Assembly (NCBI GenBank): GCA_964036155.1
Contig: OZ038422.1
Location: 31,271,201-31,335,200, forward strand
Reading direction: 5' to 3'
DNA: 64,000 nucleotides
Source: Diploscapter coronatus
Taxonomy: Eukaryota > Nematoda > Chromadorea > Rhabditida > Rhabditidae
The position numbers and the translations under genes were made by a program. Positions 47,553-59,866 of the stretch are shown piece by piece (the stretch's first letter is position 1; the number at the start of each line of letters is the position of its first letter). A model generated the notes under the pieces. It did no database searches and was not told where the DNA came from. It was given only the letters and a program-made list of their open reading frames with translations.

Positions 47553-50500
47553 TCAATCCCTTCTGCTGTGGAGAGTTGGCGAGTTTGCAACTGGAAAAAC
47601 TCGGCGGTGGATGGGCGAAATGAGCAGCAGCAGGAAGGCGAAAAGGGGAACCAGCGACAGCACCAGGGCCTGAAATGACAAATAACTTAGGATTCGAGGA
47701 TGATTGATAAGATCGATAATGATCAAGTCAAGGACACTTCAAAATAGACGAGTTATTCATGGAAAGTTCAGAGCATTTTCTTCTCGACTAAAATATATTA
47801 CTGTTCAAAGCTTTGAGATGACCGAACTTTTCAAGAAGTAGAAAAAATTATTGTGAACGTCCGATTACTTGATCAAAATGAAAAATTAATTAGCTTTACA
47901 CGTGCAAAAATAAATTAGGGTGAACTGCAGATATGCGAGTTGTTTCACTGATTTTCTTCTTCTGTACCCTTTCCATTGTAAATTTCGCTAAGTAATGCAC
48001 TACTGCCACTTTTCCACATGCAAAATAGCGTTATTTTTCATTTTAATTGTGTAACAGGACGTTCACAATATAATTTCGTGCACCACAGCAGAATTCTCAT
48101 GAATAACGCGTCTTTTTCGATTGCAAGTCGTGTCAATTTCTACCACCTCTCTGAAAATGAGAATTGACAATCTTGCAATCTTCTTTCAAATTCAAACAAC
48201 TCTGCATGAGTTTCTGAAATTCGTTGTGACAAACTCATAATAAAGCAGGCTGCGAGCACTTTTTTCCCACGAGTGAGCACTTTGTTACCAAAGAAAATAA
48301 TGAGCACTTTGTTACCAAGAGTGAGCACTTTGTTACCAAAGAGTAGAATAAAAGTGAGCATTTTGTTCCCACGAGTGAGCACTTTGTTACCAAGAGTGAG
48401 CACTTTGTTACCAAAAGTGAGCACTTTGTTACCACAAGTGAGTACTTTGTTCCCAAAAACGTTTTGATCGACAAAAAGGCTAGTAAATTATGTCAAATCA
48501 TTGTTTAACACTATACAGCATCGATGTTATCAATATTTAGAACTTTTATCACGATATTCGGATGAGTAGACAACGGCGTCCACTATTAGCCATTCTATGA
48601 AAATCGATAGAATTGCTTGACACAGCTCCAAAATTATTTTCCTGAAAATGATCCCTAGTAATGTAATCGAGGGTGGGGAATTCGAAAATCGAGGTCCCGG
48701 AGCTCGGATGCGCGTCGTTTACGCTGTAACGAAGGTTGTACTCGAAAATTCAAAAATCGTCCAGAAGCATCTAGGTAAGTCAAATTTGGTATCAAACGCT
48801 TTGTCTCGATGAGATAAACAACTTTCGTTCCAGAACTTATCTTAGAATGTGTACACATAGGAAGATATGAATTTTTGAAAATTACTGTCCAAACAGCACT
48901 TCGCAATAATTGGCCATCGCGCTTCAAAATTCTTATTGTATTCTTTGATAATGTCGAAATAAATACCTGTCGAATAAACAAACAACCATCCATTTGGTCC
49001 AAAAATAAGGAAGTTACTCAAAAAGTAAATTGGGTAAAATTTAACCAGTTATATAGGGTCTTCGTTCAATTGTTAGATGGGGTTTCATTATCATATCGGG
49101 TACAAACTATTTTGAAGTATAATGGCTAAAGTCAGCATAACGTTTTGTAGCGAAAAAGTTCGCAAATCTAAAACTCGATGATTTCTTGACCAAATGGATG
49201 GTTGTTTGTTTATTCGACAGGTATTTATTTCGACATTATCAAAGAATACAATAAGAATTTTGAAGCGCGATGGCCAATTATTGCGAAGTGCTGTTTGGAT
49301 AGTAATTTTCAAAAATTCATATCTTCTTATGTGTACACATTCTAAGATAAGTTCTGGAACGAAAGTTGTTTATCTCATCGAGACAAAGCGTTTGATACCA
49401 AATTTGACTTACCTAGATGCTTCTGGACGATTTTTGAATTTTCGAGTACAACCTTCGTTACAGCGTAAACGACGCGCATCCGAGCTCCGGGACCTCGATT
49501 TTCGAATTCCCCACCCTCGATTACATTGTTCGGACCCATTTTCAGGAAAATCTATATCGGGCTGTGCCAAGCCATTCTAGCGATTTCCATAGAATGGCTG
49601 ATAAATGAATACCATCGTCTACTCGCTCAAATAACCTAATAGAAGGTTGAAATATCGGTAATATCGATGCTGTATAGTGTTAAACAATGATTCGGCATAA
49701 TTTACTAGCCTTTTTGTTAATCAAAATGCTTTTGGTAACAAAGTGCTCACTTGTGGTAACAAAGTGCTCACTCTTGGTAACAAAGTGCTCACTCTTGGTA
49801 ACAAAGTGCTCACTTTATTCTACTCTTTGGGAACAAAGTGCTCACTTGTGGTAACAAAGTGCTCACTCTTGGTAACAATGTACTCACTGCAAATCTTTGG
49901 GAACAAAGTGCTCACTCTTGGTAACAAAGTGCTCACTCGTGGGAAAAAAGTGCTCGCAGCCAATAAAGCACATCAACATGGGATCACATTTGAACAAAAC
50001 TCAACCCGTGTATCAAGCAAGTGAATATTCCTGTGAAAGTGAAAACGCGCGTGGAAGGCAAATCAAAATGCGTGAAAAGGCGAATTCATTTTGTCGAATC
50101 GAAATTCAAGGACCTGATTTGCTGCCTGCTTGCAGTTTGGAGGTAGTTTTTGCGTTACCCGACCCATTTTTGACAGCGCGTCTTACAACCCGTGGATTAC
50201 TCTATATTTCATAGACAATACGGTTACGAAACAGAAGGAATTACACCATCTAGTCTTTTAATCTTTGTTAGATTCTGCAGTCGAGGGATTTATGCCTTTC
50301 TTTAAACAAAAAATCTTAGAGAATGTTTTGACAAGTCTGGAATTTTCGAATAAATTATCTTCAGTATGATCCATCTATTGTAAAAGATGACATTCTTGAA
50401 AAATTATACCTTAAAAGGTATCAGGAAACTGTTGGCTGAGGGTATAATATAGCCAAAAGTGAGAACTATAAAAGCAGCTCGATTTTTCACCTTTCTTTCG

Positions 50501-53500
50501 CAACTTTGGTAACACAAAAATTTAGTCATAAAAATACTTGTCGATAGAAAATATATAAATAAAATGAATGAAAGAAAGACTTATCAAAACGCACAACCTG
50601 TCTGACTCCCTTGCAAATGCACCCCACGATTTGCAGACGAAAATCCGAGGATAAAGCCGACTCGATTTTCCGAAATCTTGATCTGCAAATGAAAAGCATA
50701 GCCAATCCTCGACTGCATAATCACCTAATTCGATTGTTTTGGGAAAGTTAGTTGATGAAATGAAAAAAATGATAGTTCAGAGCACTCTACAATTAGGTTA
50801 ACCGAGATCACAAAAACACTGTTAGTTGAAAATGGAGACCACAATTACTAATTGTCCAAGTAAAATTCGAATAAAACTGCTCATTTCAGGAATTTTCCTC
50901 ATTGATCATAGAACTTTCAGAATAATAGTCTCCATTTTCTCCACAACAATTCATCTACTATAATCAACCACATTATCATTCATTCATTGCCCAATCTCCT
51001 TCTAACATTGCCAGACCCACAAATACCCCGCATAATCCAAGTACTCACTTGTTGCATCATGGAGTCCTTCTGCCTGATGACGGAAATGCCTGTGGAGGTG
51101 CAAGGCGCAGAGGCAGTTGAGGAAGAGGTTCCCTGGAACTGGGAGACTGAGGTGAGGGTCGATGTGGAGCCGGTCTTCATTGCTGCCTCGAGTCGCTCCA
51201 GAGAGGCTGCTTTATTGCGCAGCTCTGCGTCCTTCTGTTGGACTTGTGCACGAGCCTCTGACAGGTCCATCTCCACATTCTTGATTCGGGCTGAAAATAC
51301 GAAGCTATTGAAATTTATAAAAAGGGTAAATTTAAATTTTACGATAAACTGGGGAGTTCATGATCTCTATTCCATACTTACTAGTATTAAAATTTAAAAA
51401 TGGCTAATTCTTCCGAAAAGTTTTGGAAACTGAAAATCTCGTCAATGCCTAAGAGGCAAGGTTCTCCTTGAGGTTTTCGGAAGGACAAACCCCCACCTTG
51501 CAATTCAAGGTTCTCCTTGAGGTAGTGTTCGATCTCGCTGCTCGTATTCAGCGTCTCCACAATCGAATCAGGTGTTTCCGATTTGATTTCTCGCTGGTTT
51601 CGATCCAAATTCTCCTTTTTCTCTTCTGCATCGTGAGTTCCTGAAATCTCATCACTTTAAAATCATCCAATGTTCTGAAGTTATTAGTTGTGAGCATTTT
51701 CTTCCTAAAATTCAGAAAGATTGGATAGGGTGGATAAATTTTACGTTGAAAAAAAATAAAAACAGACATATTTTCACTTGATAAAATTTAAACAAAAAGA
51801 AAATAGGTAAAAAAAGATTTCCTCACCATTCTGCATCGTCTGTTCAGGAGCGGGCGAAGAGCTGATTTTATTTCGCTTCTCCTTGATCTCCCCATTCGTC
51901 CCATTCGTGATGACCTGCTCTGCCCCTTCGCTGTCATTGTTCTCTGTGCAGGACGAGGACTGAGCAGCGCATAGTTCGAGTGTCGATTTGATTGGGAGGG
52001 AGGTGGTTTCCTTGAGTGCATTCAGTGCAGGACTGTGGTACGGCAGGGAGGACATGTCGTAGAACTGACCTGCCAGACGGGCTCGGCACGCCTGCAAATT
52101 AAGTAAATCAGAATTTATAGCAATTTTCTTCTAACTATTAGATAGTTAGTCCGATTTGAAAATGAAAAGGGGCTGGTAGGAATATCTGGATGTGATTTCT
52201 AGAAGAATTTCAGGAAAAAAATTTTTCTTCCCATTTTCAAAACAAATGATCGGATAGAAGTTTGTTGAAATTCAATTCGTCTACTGTTTTTCATCCAAAT
52301 CTGGTCCTGGCTTTCAATTTTCTAGCTTCACATTCGCTCCTCACTCACTTTCAAACGTTCTCTCGTTCCTCCTTTCCCCCGACCAGAGCTGAGACGAAGT
52401 TGAAATTTTCAAATTCGAAGTCGAAGTTGGTCGTTAAAAATTTTCGAAGTCGAAGTCGAAACTTCGTCTCAGCTCTGCCCCCGACGCATCTAGCTTTAGA
52501 AGTCGTGCCAAGTAAGCCGACTGCAGGGCAGTGGTAGTATGTTGGGTTTAGGAAACTCATTTAGAAAAGGTCACGGCTCTCCCATTTGCAATAATTTTTG
52601 GCATAACTCGCCTCAAGAAGCTCAGAGAGTTGGAATCGAGAGACGATTGAGAAGCGAGGAAAACGAGAGCCAGATTTGAATCAAAAACAGAATACCTCGT
52701 AAATGAGTTTGACAGCCTCAGTGTCGAGTATCCAATTGTCGTTGATGGCCTTGACGATGTTCGGGGCAGAGCCTCTTCGTTCGGGACAGACTGAGACGAA
52801 GCAGAATTAGTCAAATGATAATAAATATTGTCAAGCCCTACCAGGAATAAAAAGCTACGATTTTTGAAGAAAACAATGATTCAAATATAAAAGTAGGTCT
52901 ATTCCATTTTACGGAGGATTTTTAATGAAAAGTTTGAATAGATCTATCTCAAAGTTGATTTGAAGAAAGAGTAAATGCACTCACTCCAGACCCTCTCCAT
53001 CTCAGCGATCCTGTCCTCGACCTTCTTCAGTTTCTTTTCCAACACTTCGCGCTGCTTCTCCATTTCGTGAAGCTGAAAGTCGGAAAAATAAAGAAAATCG
53101 GCGGAAAAATAACTCTTCTTACAGTCTGCGCAGCAGTGTTGAGTTCTGCCTGCTTTGCATCTGAGACCGTCGTCATTTCTTTCAGGCGAGTTTCCAGGGT
53201 TTTTATCTGGAAATTTATTGTTGCGATCGAAAACGAGAAGAAAAACAGCATTGCTAGAGTCATCTACATATTTTCATAACAAAAAGCATAAGAAGAATTG
53301 ATGAACTGCACAAAAGTGGTCCTGTGATGGCATTTACAATATCTAGGAAAGAACTAACATTATCCCGCATCCAAATGCATTCCTCCTCTGTCTGCACGAG
53401 ACTTCTCTCTGCGTCCTGCAGTCGCATAGCTGTTTCTGTCTTTTCGTCCTCAAGTCTTCTGAAAATCCCAACTTGAGCTTCCATAAAGTTGAGAAGAAAG

Positions 53501-55431
53501 ATGGAATTGAAGTTGCAAAAGGATAAAAATTCATAAAATTTCAAAATGAAAAAAAGTCCAACCTGATGATGTCCTTGGTGTTGAGCTCGAACTTAACCCT
53601 GTCCTCAGTCATCTGCAGCAGCTCGTCGCGCATCTTGTCGGGAGTCGCAGATTTCGCGTAAGTAGCCAGTTGAATTTCCAGTGCTGCTATTCTGAAAAGA
53701 GATAATTTGAAAGAAAAAGGGAAGATTTTTCTCTTCAAATAATTTTGTTGAAAATCCAACGTATCACAAGATTTAAAATAATGAAAGATAAGCAGGACTA
53801 TATGAAGAAAAGAGATTTTCAGTTAATTGCATATGGTTTGACGTGTTTCTTTTCAAATCACAAACAATCTTACTTAGTGAGTAGTATGTCGTCATTGACG
53901 AGTTGTTTCCACGAGGACTCAGTCTTCTGCTCAGCCTCTTCCAGTATCTTCTGCAGGGCTTCTAACTTCTGCTGTCGAGTTTCCTCTCTGAACAATCATT
54001 AATAAGATCCCGTTTGAATTTTACATTTCTCCAAAATGGCTTAGTGTCAAGTTCGAAATTTTATCGCGTTCTTCTACTAATTCTCCTATTTGCAATTTAT
54101 GAGATATATGAATCTAACAAATAACTTTTAAAAAACGTAGAATATCAGAAAGTCTCCAAATATACCTGTAGATAGCCTCTGAAGTGTACTGCTGCAGTTG
54201 GAAGAGTTGCTGTTTGCTAAGCATTGTGGACGGGTTCCTTCAATTCGTTCATCTTCATCTTTGTCTTGATTAGAATGCCTTACCCAATCTCATTGTTGTG
54301 AGAGAAAGTGGAGGAAGCAGCCTCGAGGAGTTGGCCTTCGTTGTCGAACAACTGCACCATCGCGTAAATGCAACCGTGGGCCACTAAACATAGACATTTT
54401 GATGGGAGATTTTAATTTCCAAAAAGTGAAACGAGAGATAACAGCTGAAAATGTGTATAATGGATTTTTCTAAACACATCGTCTGTCTTATTCATTTTTC
54501 TACTCATCGCATGAAGAGAAGAAAAGTTTTCGACTCAGAAACCAACCATGTTTGACCTCTTCATTCATAGAAAAATTAAAGCATTATTTCAAAGACGAAA
54601 AATGCTCCATTTGAAAATAATGAGGTTCAATAAAAACTCCCCTACCTTTGTTGGTGTGTTCGACGATCTCGACGCCGAACTGAACGATGTCCCCTGTGAA
54701 TATCTGCTTGGCCTCACTCTCCTCGCCCGTCACGGCCAGTCTGTCGTCGTTCACAAACGTGCCGTTGCTGCTCTTCGTATCCTTCAGAAAGAACTCTCCT
54801 TCCTTATGCCACATTATCGCGTGGTTGCGGGACAGCACCTACAGCAAAGTAAAAGCATTTTTACTGCCTGCATGAGCAAGTGTGAATTTTTTTCCCGGTT
54901 AGTGAATGACTGTTTCCTTTGACAACTGTATGCTGCTGTTTTTGTATTTTCCTAGCATTATTGCATCTTCAGAAAGATGGTGAACATTCCAAACATTTAA
55001 ATGAATGAATGCTGCATTTCTTGCTTTATCTTTTTGAAAAACTACGTTAGTACATTTTTCCAATCGTTATTCACGTGCGATCTTTTTTGTCTTATTCATG
55101 AATTGTCGAACCTTGCAATCGAAAATGGCATTGTCCTTGGCAGCCTTGAGTTTAGCGACGGCACGTCCAATCTTGAGGGGATCGTCCTCGGGGCCGACCT
55201 GCAGTTCTCTTGCTATGTGAGTGACAACATTTCCTCGTATCGAGTTACACAGTGAGGGTTGCAATTGTTCGACAATTGATTGGCGAAAAATACACGGGGA
55301 ATTGTCAGAAATCACCCATTCATTCAGAAAGGGGATTTTAGTGAAAAGTGGATGAGAATTACCTTGGCTTTGCGCTCCTCGAAGGGGTGCGACTTGGAGA
55401 TGGGCGAGAGCACGACGTACGGGCCTCGCAT
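47553..55431 (-). CDS. SLMAP: Sarcolemmal membrane-associated protein (SLMAP)
   Basis: Fifteen exons give 632 residues: 55431-55363, 55198-55112, 54841-54649, 54383-54284, 54237-54166, 53987-53874, 53691-53563, 53458-53359, 53206-53123, 53072-52985, 52790-52696, 52091-51827, 51640-51497, 51290-51049 and 47669-47553. SLMAP is the FHA-domain, tail-anchored subunit of STRIPAK that docks phosphorylated MST kinases and restrains Hippo signalling. The FHA domain (residues 1 to about 120) keeps [12 protein letters not shown] and [12 protein letters not shown] long coiled coil follows ([36 protein letters not shown]). The last exon reads [20 protein letters not shown], a tail anchor. The intron before it is 3.4 kb and holds a foldback transposon. 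All three frames of the last exon are open, so alternative tails are possible. The last junction is the least certain. Confidence 0.92.
48256..48456. repeat. 21-bp tandem array, left foldback arm
   Basis: About nine units of a GTGAGCACTTTGTTACCAAGA-type repeat. Variation is confined mainly to the acc/ccc and junction positions, with one spacer gagtagaataaaa between units. Confidence 0.9.
49734..49953. repeat. 21-bp tandem array, right foldback arm
   Basis: The complement of the left array, about ten units of TTGGTAACAAAGTGCTCACTC. Unit order is not an exact mirror of the left arm (an extra gcaaatctttg spacer near 49888), so the arrays have changed independently. Confidence 0.9.
50598..50682 (-). 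CDS. Possible SLMAP cassette exon that shifts the tail frame
   Basis: The 85-nt stretch has a TTTGCAG acceptor and a GTTGTG donor and is open in the incoming SLMAP phase. Because 85 is not a multiple of three, inclusion would move the last exon from the membrane-anchor frame to another open frame of about 70 codons with no membrane span. The donor is non-consensus, so this may be spurious. Confidence 0.3.
52384..52477. mobile_element. 94-bp hAT MITE in a SLMAP intron
   Basis: Inverted ends CAGAGCTGAGACGAAGTT and AACTTCGTCTCAGCTCTG are perfect over 18 bp and flanked by a perfect 8-bp duplication CCCCCGAC (52376-52383, 52478-52485). The interior is made of gaagtcgaa repeats. The length of the duplication and the CAG end identify a hAT element. 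Confidence 0.9.
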
Positions 55432-56414
55432 CGCTGTCTGATCGCCTGACTGCCTGACTGACTCGACCGACTGGAGCTCCCTTCAACTACTTCTTGCTAA
55501 TCCGTCTGCTCTATCTGCTCTGTCCCAGTCAATTCAACCACTGCACAACGATGGCTGAAAATGGTAATTGATAAGAAAAACACGGTCAGACATAATGAAA
55601 CGGAAAGAAATAATCGAACGGCGACAGAGCAGAAATGAAAAATGACAGCACGCGTAAAGTGAACGAAGCAGAGACAATGGGAAGGGGGGAGAGGGCAGAG
55701 AGAGAAAAGGCAGAAAAGGGGGTAGGAAGGGAAACGGAGCTGCAGAAGATGTGAATCAATGAGCGTGTAGAAAACAACATCAGAAAAGGGGACGGGAACG
55801 TCAGAACCAAGAAATCGAAAGGAACGATGGATACATGAGCTCGAAAACACTGTAAGAAGGAAAGGAATAAAATCACAACAGAAAGTATCAAATGAGTGCA
55901 TATTCAAGCAGAATGAGAAGCAAGATTACGGTAATTTTCAAATTCCGAAAAAGATAAAATCGATAAGTGTTTGTGCAAGAGTGCAGGAAAAGTTCATGTT
56001 TGAAACAAACGAGTTTTGAGAAGGTGTAAAATTTCGGGGCTAAAATTTAAAATCTTTTCCTCTTATGCAAGAAAGGAAGAAAATGACGAAAAAGAACGGG
56101 ATTGTATTCGTATTCGCAAAAAAGAGTAAGACGCGAAAATTAGAATATATTTTTCCATTCTCAAAACTCAAAAATGAACATTTTCAAGCAGTCGTTGAAT
56201 CGTCATTTCCTCATTTCGACTGATCTGGGTGGTTTGGTGTCTATCATCTTCAGGCAGCAGTCAACAGCTAGCAAATCGCAGCGTTCATTCGCCTTTTCTG
56301 CTCTCTGCATTCCTCACCATTCCATCTCCCATTTCGGATAAGCCACAATCAACACCAACAAATCAAAAGACAGACAAGAAGTAGTGCAGTTGGGGAACCG
56401 AGATAGGCTGTCAG
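55432..56414. other. Divergent promoter interval, SLMAP and membrane protein gene
   Basis: The two genes start in opposite directions 984 bp apart. No internal gene is supported. A short plus-strand ATG followed by GTAATT at 55551-55564 does not join in frame to the downstream exons. Confidence 0.4.
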
Positions 56415-59357
56415 ATGGTGAGCGATGGTAAATAAATAGGACGAAAAGAAGGAAGGAGAAGAAAGGAAGTCAAAAAATTCAAGCAAAAACAGTGGGAAGA
56501 GCAGAAGAAACTGATGAAGCTATCCTTAAGGACTTTTGTGAAATGAAGTTGGAGTTATCATAGTTGTCATTTTGGCAGCATCGACAAAATTGCTAAGAGA
56601 AATTTACGAGTTCTTGCCAGGAACCTAAAATTTAAAAATTTTCAGAAGACCTTTGCCCTGTTTCTATTCCTCTGCTTGTTTCTAGCAGACCTGCTCGTTT
56701 CGACCGACAACTTTTCTCCCACGAAGATCATCACACTTGCCGCTGTCAAACCTTTAGTCAATGATGAAAACATCATGAAAGTACGGAGATGGAAAGAAAA
56801 TAAAATGAAGATCAGAGCTTTCTGAGCTTTAACAATTGACTATATTGCAATGCTGAAAACGCAGTCACTTGTTCAGAAAATGCCAATAAAAGCCTTCTTT
56901 AACAAATTCTTACCTTTCAGCTATCATGGGCAGCAATCAAGCAAGGAATGGCAGTGCGTCTGATTCGTCTTAACAACAGCTACTCCGAGTCCTGTCGAAG
57001 TATCGAGCTCCTCGAAAACACCAAACAGAAGATGGATTTCATCCTCGTCTACGCTCAGTAAGGCATAAATCATTCGGAAATTTGGAAAATTCACTATATT
57101 TACGACCTACGAAAGAATATGAGAGAAGAGAAAAATTAGGAAATGAATAAATGATCTAGTGCATTATAAAATAAGCCTTTTTCTAGAATCATGCATTGAA
57201 CAACATCAGTCAAACTGATCTTCATCTTGCAGAATGGCCAAAAACGCAAGTACGACAGAAGACGATCCAGGCTGCCCCGAGTTGAATGATGCAAAGAACT
57301 TCGCCTCTGTCTTCGACTATCTCAACGGAACTGTTCATGTAAGTAGAAGGGTCGAACAATTTTCAAAGTTTACGAGATAGGTTCACGACTTGTGGATGAA
57401 ATAAACGAAAAGAAAGGAAATAAAAACAAGAGCTGAAAAGCACTGGCTAGTGTTTCTGGAGTAATTTGAAAATGAATAAATTACCGAGCAGTTCGGGTAC
57501 TTTCACTGGCTAGTATGTTTTCACTCCTCAAAACTGGTAAACATTTCAAAACAATGACTGATTCAAACTCGCTAGTATGTATATGCCAGCTTTGGCCAAA
57601 ATTCGTTAGTGTTGATCACAAAAATCACTGATCAGTATGGAGACGTTTATTGGTCAGTTAATTTGTTGCTGTAAAGGCCGAGGGAAAATATCCAGAATCT
57701 TATGAACTTTCTAACGTGTTTTTCAAGCATGCCTATCCATTTGCAGTACGTGTTTGACGAAGCGGATAAAGTGACGACTCAGAGTTATGATTCCCTTGTG
57801 CGACAGGTGATTGGGGACAGGAAAGACAAGTGGGGCAGTATCATTCCAGAGGATTATCCAAACAAAGCGGTTGGTTTGAAAACATTGCCGATTAGAAAGC
57901 TGATAAAATAACGACTTGGCATAAAAATTCGAAAGAAATTTCTGGAGACGTATTCAGCAGGTTTAACTTCTCAAACCTCCTTTTTCATAACCTAGTCCTC
58001 TAAACTCTCGTCTTCCAGGAAGAAGACAAAGCGAACCAGCGCAAGCTGTTCATGGCAATCATCGCGATGCTCTCTATGATCATTTTCGGTCTGATCGCTG
58101 TCATTTTCTGCACTGCACTCTCGAGATACAGAGCAAGGTGAGATGATGCGAAAATGAGGAGACACAACAAAACAACTACAGGAAGAAGGACGCCGCTGCG
58201 GTGCAAAAGGCTAAGCCAACACAGGAGGTTGGAATAAAGAGTGTCGATGGGGTGAGTGAGTTACTGAACCTTGCATGGCATTTAATGATTCTCTCGCGAA
58301 TGCCCTTCAAGATAAGCTGACTGGTTTTTAAATTAAATCCTCTAATTCTTTCCAAGAAATACGCAATTCAACCTATTCCAGACCACACAAAAGTCAAAGT
58401 CCCAAAAGAGACCAAAGCCATCGCCCGAAGAGCCATCAGCTCCGGTAAAAGAGACTCAAAACCCAAAATGAGTAATCATGTTTGTAGGCAGTCGACAGCA
58501 CGAAAAAGTCGAAAAGGTCGAAGGCAGATGAATTTGAACTCAAGCAGACACAGGTTGGCAGAGAATGAATGAAAAGGAAGGAAATGGACATTGCTGCAGG
58601 AAGAATCAAAGAGTCAGTCGAGTAAAAACAAGGAGAGCAAAGAAAAGGAAAGCAATGAGAAGATTCCAAGCAGAGATGATAAGGTTGGTCAAAGCAGAAT
58701 TTGGAGATTGGGCAAAATTCCAATAGTCCGCCAATTTCACTTTATTTACTTTTGAAGATTTTCAAGCATGGTTTTTGTGAACCAAAGTGGAGTGGAGAAA
58801 AGATCGAATTTTAGCACATAGCCTACTGATGTAGCTCAAATTCAATTTTGAAATTAGCTTTTTTTGCTCTGATAAAATCAATGAAACTAACTCACATTTG
58901 CAGACACAAACAGGCACGACAGCATCACCTCACAAGAAGAAGATGATTTCGGTAAAAACCAATCAGACAACTCTGCTCAAGGATCCGAATATGACTAACA
59001 TGGGTGGCGAAACACAGGTTGGGAAATTATTATTCCTCCTTAAAAGATGAGAATCTGAAACTTTTGATAATAGACCTGACACGAATCAGAAAATCTGTTT
59101 CTAGCTGAAGAATTAATAGGAAATTCAAAATTTTTGATCATAAAACGGGATTTTTCTAGATCCACTCGAAAAATCTGCAAATTTTTGACCAAATTCGACT
59201 ATTTTAGGAGGAAAAAGACGCTCTGCGCAGGTGGCAGGAACAAAATAAGCAGCTGATCGAGGAACTGCAAAAGCAGCAGCCGAAGCAGGAGGCACCCAAG
59301 AAGAACAATACATCTGATCAGACAACTCAACCTGCTCAAAGAGCTCAAGCAAAGTGA
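56415..59357 (+). CDS. Unrecognised type I single-pass membrane protein
   Basis: Twelve exons give 389 residues: 56415-56417 (the ATG alone, then GTGAGC), 56646-56780, 56921-57057, 57233-57338, 57747-57869, 58019-58137, 58182-58251, 58382-58444, 58488-58553, 58600-58683, 58904-59017 and 59208-59357. The 5' extent of exon 1 is unknown. Residues 1-20 form a signal peptide (KTFALFLFLCLFLADLL). The luminal part has four N-glycosylation sequons (N23, N64, N96, N123) and two cysteines (C71, C106). A span at about 178-202 follows (FMAIIAMLSMIIFGLIAVIF). The cytosolic tail is rich in Lys, Ser, Gln and Glu, with a short final coiled coil. I do not recognise the family. Exons 8-11 are short and all multiples of three, so alternative splicing of the tail is likely. 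Four donors are GTTGG. Confidence 0.8.
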
Positions 59358-59866
59358 GTAATCTACTCTGAATGACTGCTCTGCACTACCATCCCCTGCT
59401 TACCTCTCCTCATTTCTCACTGATCCAATCACTGAGACATCTCTCGTAGTTGCTCTCGCGTATTCATGCATCATATGCATTCTCTAGCAAAGCTCAAGAA
59501 ATAAATTTGAAAACCATTTTGTCCCTGTTCTGTAGACAAAAATCGTAAAATATTTTCCTATTAGCTGTTTACATTTTTTTATCAAGATGAGACTGTATTT
59601 CTATCAGTCTTACGGAGGACGATCGTCAGAAAGTCTTTGCGACCTACTCGCTTTAGTTTATTCTCGTCTGACAAAAGTACTCCCCAGATTTGTTTTGAAA
59701 TAAAATATTTTGATGAATATTTATTTCAGTTACAATTATCCCTTATCACTTTTGGATGTCTTCGAGAGTTGTCTTTATCACTTTTATTGAAATTAAATTA
59801 TTATTTGACATTTTATTGAATAAAATTTCTATATGAAATCTGAGATTATTATAATCAAGCTTTATT
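59358..59866. other. Convergent 3' spacer
   Basis: The plus-strand membrane protein gene and the minus-strand kelch gene end towards each other here. Plus-strand AATAAA-like signals occur near 59700 and 59819. Confidence 0.4.
59861..59866 (-). terminator. Polyadenylation signal AATAAA of the kelch gene
   Basis: The hexamer begins directly after the TAA stop codon on the minus strand, giving an extremely short 3'UTR. Confidence 0.6.

Larger units (their letters stand above)
48248..49961. mobile_element. Foldback (MULE-like) element with 9-bp target duplication
   Basis: The 1714-bp element begins GGCTGCGAGCACTTTTTTCC, ends with its complement, and is flanked by the perfect 9-bp repeat AATAAAGCA (48239-48247 and 49962-49970). 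Each end is an inverted arm of about 750 bp, and the arms converge on a spacer of about 190 bp (roughly 49005-49187). The outer part of each arm is an array of 21-bp repeats. No transposase is present. The 9-bp duplication and long arms fit a non-autonomous Mutator-like or foldback element. It sits in the last intron of SLMAP. Confidence 0.92.

Noticed and set aside
48655..49580. Two matching open frames of 115 and 128 codons in the foldback arms
   Set aside because: They are the same arm sequence in opposite orientation. The opening is duplicated by the inverted repeat, and no transposase motif is visible.
50987..51397. Plus-strand 136-codon frame
   Set aside because: Antisense shadow of SLMAP exon 14.
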